Program-made: the position numbers and the translations under genes
Shown here: piece after piece, positions 58,745-64,000 of the stretch
Layout of the letters: each line of letters starts with the position of its first letter
Numbering within the stretch: position 1 is the stretch's first letter
Notes under the pieces: model-generated
Database searches by the model: none
Told to the model about the DNA's origin: nothing
Seen by the model: the letters and a program-made list of their open reading frames with translations, nothing else
From: Enoplosus armatus
Lineage: Eukaryota > Chordata > Actinopteri > Centrarchiformes > Enoplosidae
Length of the DNA stretch: 64,000 bases
Assembly: GCF_043641665.1 (NCBI RefSeq)
Contig: NC_092181.1
Span: forward strand, 21,460,463-21,524,462
Reading direction: 5' to 3'

Positions 58745-59100
58745 AATGAACGACATGAAGTGAAGCCAAAATATCTCTAACGCGCCCCTGGTGACCCCGC
58801 CCCCTCAATGCTAGCGAATGGGACGTGGGCCAAACTACACGTCAAATAAATGGTTTCTGTCATTTTAGGTAGTTGTTATCACGCTGATGTATAAGTTTCG
58901 TTTGAATTTGTTATTCGATAATAAAAAGGGGATGAGAAGTCATGATTGACAGCTGTGACAGATTGTGGCGTGTTCGTGATTAGTCAGGTGGGTGTATGGG
59001 CGGGACCTCGACCTCAAGGCTCCACCCCCCGATCACTACTGTGCAGTCTCTGGCTCCAAATGACGTCACCAGCACAAGATGGCCGGTCTTACTACAGCCC
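58745..59100 (+). repeat. GC-rich interspersed repeat, MITE-like
   Basis: GAAGCCAAAATATCTCTAAC, GCGCCCCTGGTGACC, GGGCCAAACTACACGTCAAA, GTTGTTATCACGCTGATGTA, GATTGACAGC, TCTCTGGCTCCAAATGACGT and CAAGATGGCC occur in the order of a repeat I recognise from fish genomes. CpG and GC content are clearly above the surroundings. A plus-strand open frame over it (58,946-59,230) is incidental. Confidence 0.5.
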
Positions 59101-60837
59101 CATGCACACCACTTCAGCATGTGGAGAAATCCACTATCCATTAAGCTGCCTAGTTACAGTTGCTAAGCTATGTTTGTACAATTGTCAATTGAACTTCACC
59201 AGTGTACAAAGACAAAAAATAGGCATGTAGTAGCCATCAGTTTCAAATTTGGATTATCCGTAAATGCCAGTAAACACTGTTCATAAGTAACCTGAACTTG
59301 CTTGCTGTCAATATACGTAGGTCACTTCTGCAAGAATAATAAAAGTTTCACAGTTTCACAAGGCTAGTAATGCCAGACGTGTATGTTTTGACAGACAGGA
59401 AATTTAAAGAAGCTGAAACTTTTGGAACTGAAAGATATGCGAGAAAGTTGTCATTTAGAATAGCCAATATAATCAAAGAAGCACTTTTATGTTGCCATCT
59501 ATGCTGCATCTGAGCAGAATTTAAACCAAACTGAGACAGCTCTCCAACAAACCCAAACCTGATGAATTATTTTACTAGCAGTCTCTCCTCTGTAACATTT
59601 CAAGTAATGATGAGCTGTTCTGCCTTGCAGGCTCAGAGTCAGAGGGTGGCTCTAGTAAAAGTAAACGGTTGAGACAAGATGTAATCAAACAGGGAAATAA
59701 ACCCACAGAGAAATAAATAACAAGCCATGACAAAGAAACAGATATTTTACAGATTTGGTTAAAATAGTTAATGTTAACTAGAATGATTTGATACCCCAAA
59801 TACTCCGCCACCTATAAGAAATACAGTGTAAAATAAACTGCTAGTTAATGTAAAAAAAAAAAAATGAAAAAAGAAAGAAATCACTTCTTTATTGAAAGTT
59901 GACAAGCATATAATACAAAGTTGGCAATAGTTCTCCTTGGTGAAATAAGTAGCCCAAATATAAAAAAGACACTTAACTCAAGTCCCTCTGGTGATGCTTT
60001 CCCGTTCCATTTGTTTCTATTAAAAATATGCAGCTATAATCACAGAAGGTACTTTTCTTCACATTGAGATCCGTGATTATTCTATAAGCACACCCTTCAA
60101 ACGCCCACGTCTCACTATTTCACTCTATCCACTTCATTTAGACAACATTGTATATTCAGAAGGTTCAAACTTTAACATTATTTGGCATTCTGGCTTTACG
60201 CAACATGAATATATGGCAGGAAGAAAATGGACAAAACTATGAGGTCCAAGATTCAAAACCTTTTTTTGTGGCCCACAATAGGGTCAGAGTCTGAATCAAG
60301 CCCATTGAAAGCAGTAGATGTATTTTTTTCTTTCATTTTTAGTAATTTCTTTCAAAACCATTATGTTAACATAACCTTATTCGGGGGATAACTATATATA
60401 TATATACACACACACTCCACTTCAATGTTTTATCATGAAAATTACTGAATTAGTTGGTAAAAGCATGAGCTCCACATGGAAACCATTATTAAAGCCATTT
60501 TAGTTTAATTATACTAGATGTCTTCTGTTTTCAAGAAAGAAAGTTTTCCCTCGCCTTCTTCAGTCGTAAACATGAGTAAATGCCTAACTGTGTTTTATTG
60601 AGCCTAATTAAATAAAAATATTTAAATATATTAAATTAATCTTTCTGTTTTTACATACATGTAAACCTAAATCTTGTTCACGTAAAGTATAATGTAAATA
60701 AAATTCAATTTCAGGGTCAACTATGGTCACCTTCACCATTTGTCTGGACGGCTGATGCAGGAAGCGCTGCACAAATTCACATAGAGACTGAATAGCTCTG
60801 TGCTCCACTGCTGGGCTGCTTCTAGTGATTTTTTATT
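59101..60837. other. Unassigned noncoding sequence
   Basis: It holds an A run (59,852-59,864) and a TA/CA patch (60,393-60,415). No gene or mobile element is recognised. Confidence 0.5.
60393..60415 (+). repeat. TA/CA compound simple repeat
   Basis: A short run of TA units passes directly into CA units. Confidence 0.9.
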
Positions 60838-60920
60838 AAATTAAGCTAATTTACTTAATCACTATAATACTCCTCTTCCCTGTAGGGGAGTTATTTCAAG
60901 AGGCACATGTATTTTGAGAG
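60838..60920 (+). repeat. 83-bp direct repeat, left copy
   Basis: It shares AAATTAAGCTAATTT, ATCACTATAATACT and TTCAAGAGGCACATGTATTT with 61,345-61,428, diverged in between. The pair brackets a family-T element. Confidence 0.85.
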
Positions 60921-60969
60921 CGTAGCAAGAGAAGCAATGGAAAATAAGCATGGTAAATACCAGCATAAG

Positions 60970-61344
60970 GATGCTGTTCATTCATTGTTCCCAGATGATG
61001 AACTCTAATGACTTTGTTGATTCTCATTCGCTCTCATGGGGTTGATATTTGTGGTTTGTGGTGTGTCAACTATTGGATGTCAGGAGGAATTGTAATAAAT
61101 TTGGTGATCCCTTAACTCATCTAGCCTCATCATAAGGTCAACATTTTTGATTTGTCCAATACTTTGGTTTGTGACCAAATACCTACAAAATGAAAGACAT
61201 CCCCATCAGCATACGCGCTAAACTAAGATGGTGATCAGTATTGTCATTATGAGTCCGTTAGCCTGCATTACCACTTAACTCAAAGCACCCCTGTGCCATT
61301 CTACAGCCTTACAAAGCATGGCAGTAGACTTTTAGTCTTGTTTT
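60970..61344 (-). repeat. Interspersed repeat, family T, reverse long copy
   Basis: Read on + it shows GGTTGATATTTGTGG, ATTTGGTGATCCCTTAACTC, TTTGATTTGTCCAATACTTT, GGTTTGTGACCAAATACCT, CTCAAAGCACCCCTGTGCC and GCAGTAGACTTTTAGTCTTG. It includes a part of the family not preserved at 29.8 kb and ends at the same terminus as the 39-kb copy (TAGACTATTAGTCTTG). Confidence 0.7.
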
Positions 61345-61428
61345 TAAATTAAGCTAATTTAACAAATCACTATAATACTTTTTTTCCCCTACAGGGAATT
61401 GATTCAAGAGGCACATGTATTTTGAGAG
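61345..61428 (+). repeat. 83-bp direct repeat, right copy
   Basis: Starts directly after the family-T terminus and repeats 60,838-60,920. Confidence 0.85.
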
Positions 61429-61445
61429 AAATAAATAAGAAAATC

Positions 61446-62263
61446 ATTAAAAGCCAGCAAATAACCAAAAGAGAACAAAAGGAAGGAAATCTTGAGAGTT
61501 GCTGGGTTTTCTGCTTTGACATTGACCAATTTGCACCAGAAGGTTCCAGAGACAATCTGTCTGTATGGTCTGCATCTCACTGGAGCCACACTCACCACTG
61601 GTAACTACTGGTTTGACAGGTTTCCCAGAATCAGCCAAAAAAATGTTTCTTTCCTCAGCATCTGTGGCTGCCCCCTTCTCTGCCGAGGAAGAATTTGTCA
61701 TGGGTGATTACCTTAGTGACAGTGTTATCAGACATTACTCCACCCAGAAGTCTCTTCTGATCCAAATATTCAAAATCCATTTCTCACACACAGATCGCAC
61801 ACTGGCACATCTCTAGCACACTGAGTGATTTCTCCTGCTCCAGAGAGACTCAGTGCAGGAGGGAGGAGTGAGAGTGAAGGGCTTTATGTGGGCTTAGCCC
61901 CTCAGGGACAGAGTCCTGCTAATCATCCGTGATCACAGACAGAATGTCAACATGCAACAGTGGCACAACTTATATTTCCTCTCTCAGACGTTTGTTTCCT
62001 CCTGCTGTCTATTACTGCTTCTTGTTACATTTTCTATTGACTGCACAGTTATTGTTAACATTTTTTGCACCCACACACACATTGTCATTTGTGGTGCGTG
62101 GTTTTTTGTTGTTGAAAGAAATGGTAATGGAAAACAATTTGTTCTCGGATGACAGGATGCCTAAAAAAGCAGAAGATTCTTTAAGTTTTTGTGAAAAACA
62201 AACCGTCTCCTACAGCTTTTCACGCTTGCTACTGTATGTGCACATTTGATCATTTGAAAAACA
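61446..62263. other. Unassigned noncoding sequence
   Basis: Several short frames overlap at 61,404-61,816 on both strands. None has a recognisable domain and their mutual overlap argues against coding. Confidence 0.45.
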
Positions 62264-62640
62264 ATTTTAAAGGAATATTTCAACCTTCTGGGATATATGC
62301 TTATTTGCGTTCTTGCTTTAAGTTATATAAGAAGATTAATACCACTCACACGTCTGTAAACATGAAGCTACAGCCAGCAGCCGATTAGCTTAGCTTAGCA
62401 TTAAGACTAAAGCAGGGGTTAACAGCTAGCCTTGCTCTGTCCAAAGGAAATCAAATCCGCCTACCAACACTTTTAAAACTCACTAATTTACATGTTACAC
62501 CTTGTTTGTTTAATCTGATCCTATTTTTACAAATTTTGATATCTAAATGTGTAACAGTTCCCAAAAGTTTTGGAATTGGTCCAGTAAACCTTCTCAGCCA
62601 GCAGCCATGAACAGGCTGGAATTTCCCTTTAAGCTCATTT
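62264..62640 (+). mobile_element. Family-M MITE, left-end copy
   Basis: It starts TTTTAAAGGAATATTTCAAC and continues with ACATGAAGCTACAGCCAGCA, GATTAGCTTAGCTTAGCATT, AACAGCTAGCCTTGCTCTGT, CCGCCTACCAACACTTTTAA and CACCTTGTTTGTTTAATCTG. The left arm and interior are well kept. The right arm is not recognisable, so the copy is truncated. Confidence 0.75.
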
Positions 62641-64000
62641 CCCAAAATATCTAACTACTCTAACTATGTACTATATGAACAGGAACATCAATAAAAAAAA
62701 TAATGAATTATAAAATGCATTTATTTCAATCAGTGCATCTACTTAAAGCGTTTTAACCTTATTCCTTCTTTATTTTCTTACTTCATACACCTGGAGCCAT
62801 TCCAGTCTGTTCTAATTGGTAACATGTGTGGAATGAATATTTAAAAGGTAATTGGGTTAATGTCTTTCACTCTGAGGGAGCCTGTTTCCACAGCTTTGAT
62901 CTGCCAAAGCTCTGTGGAGCTCTCAAAGCCTCGTGGTCTGACAATGTAAAGGATGGAGAATGTACCTGGTGGAAATGTGTTAATTAGGAACTCCTGAAGC
63001 TACGGGAGGCTGATCTCTCCCTGTGACCTCTCTATCGCACCAGCTGTTGGCCCAATGCAGCCCCCTTTCAGGGGCCAGGATGCCAGGATTGTCCATGTGC
63101 TGTTTCAGAATATGGTGAAGTGTGTGACAGGTATATTTTTCGTTACAACAGTTTTGCTGGATGTTACAATTAGACAGCTTCTCAAATAATGAAGGGTATT
63201 TTAACATACCAGTAAGATGTGTTACATATGACATATCAGTGTCTTTATTTCTGTCTAAATAATAGCATCATCAGTTTTTTCCAGTCTGTGACATTTTGAC
63301 AGGCTTGAATGACTAAATGGCAACCGTGACACTAAATGTGTCACATTGCTTAGTATGTATTTTACACCTGGAAACTTATCTGAGGATAATTCCTCTTCAT
63401 GTCCATGTCTGCTCTGTATGCATGTGTCTCTGTCTTCTACAAGTCATGTAATATGATCTGAAAGAAGGTGATCTATTGTCCGTCCTCAGCAGTTAAAAGC
63501 TGCCACCTTCAAGGGCTGTTTTAAAGTCACCTTGCTTCATTGTTTTGCTGAATAAGCACCTCCTGAGGTAGTGAGAGAATAACACCTCTGAATTAAACCT
63601 AATTAACCCTTTTCCCTGAACTCACATCAGTTTTGGATAGTGTGCTGGCTGTCTTGTTTCATTTGCCCTACAAAACTTCAGCTGTATAGATTAGACTTTC
63701 CTTGTAACAGGATCAGTACAGCCTTGGCAGATCAAGCTACCTTCCATACAGTAAAAGGAGTGCATCTTACACGATCTGAAGTTTTTCAAAAGTGTATGTG
63801 GTGATGGCCCTGAGCATTACCACATTTTCAGGGGCATACAGTATGAGCTGGTTTAAAGGGCAAATGAACAAAATATGAAGCAGTGAACTCAGAAAAGGTC
63901 GTCCCATATCATCCAAAAGAAATCTACTATTCTCAAAACAAACGTATTCTCCTGACAATCGGTCAATCAAGAACCGTGCATGCACAGTAACCTTTTCAGG
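62641..64000. other. Unassigned noncoding sequence
   Basis: No gene or mobile element is recognised up to the end of the window. Open frames are short and lack domain features. Confidence 0.5.

Noticed and set aside
61404..61816. Cluster of overlapping open frames on both strands
   Set aside because: Five frames overlap each other in opposite orientations. None has domain features, and the mutual overlap suggests a chance scarcity of stops.

Overview
This window looks like noncoding DNA from a teleost fish, probably a percomorph. It is AT-rich, has long CA/GT microsatellites, has no dense open reading frames on either strand, and carries many interspersed repeats that I recognise from memory as common in fish genomes. 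No database search was possible, so every repeat-family call rests on pattern recognition and on copies that can be compared inside the window. I find no convincing host protein-coding gene, tRNA or rRNA. The window could be a gene desert or the inside of a very large intron.

The left third (1-21,500) is mostly unassigned sequence. It holds copies of a short inverted-repeat element (family M; 2278-2528, 3384-3605, 7137-7496), two copies of a 'GATCATGGTT' repeat, a decayed reverse-transcriptase fragment (15,031-15,230), a LINE 3' tail (16,540-16,625) and a family-T repeat (19,285-19,815). The clearest protein-level signal follows at 21,516-22,250: the C-terminal part of a hAT transposase, including its dimerisation domain, still open for about 235 codons and followed by hAT-like noncoding sequence to about 22,740.

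The middle (24,000-44,000) holds a LINE endonuclease relic (30,520-30,930), a pair of related repeats at 24,737 and 43,428, a ubiquitous fish repeat (36,830-37,075), family-T copies at 29.8 and 39 kb, a family-M copy at 40.3 kb, and several long CA/GT arrays.

The right third (45,000-64,000) is the most structured part. It has a three-layer repeat mosaic (45,405-46,307), a roughly 480-bp repeat bracketed by nearly identical 47-bp direct repeats (49,710-50,284) with a second copy at 58,145, an L2-type LINE fragment nested inside a family-M element (54,031-55,045), and a family-T element bracketed by 83-bp direct repeats (60,838-61,428).

I did not find an undescribed biological system. The most useful observations are the nested and flanking-repeat architectures, the partly open hAT reading frame, and a few short exon-like segments that transcript data could test.
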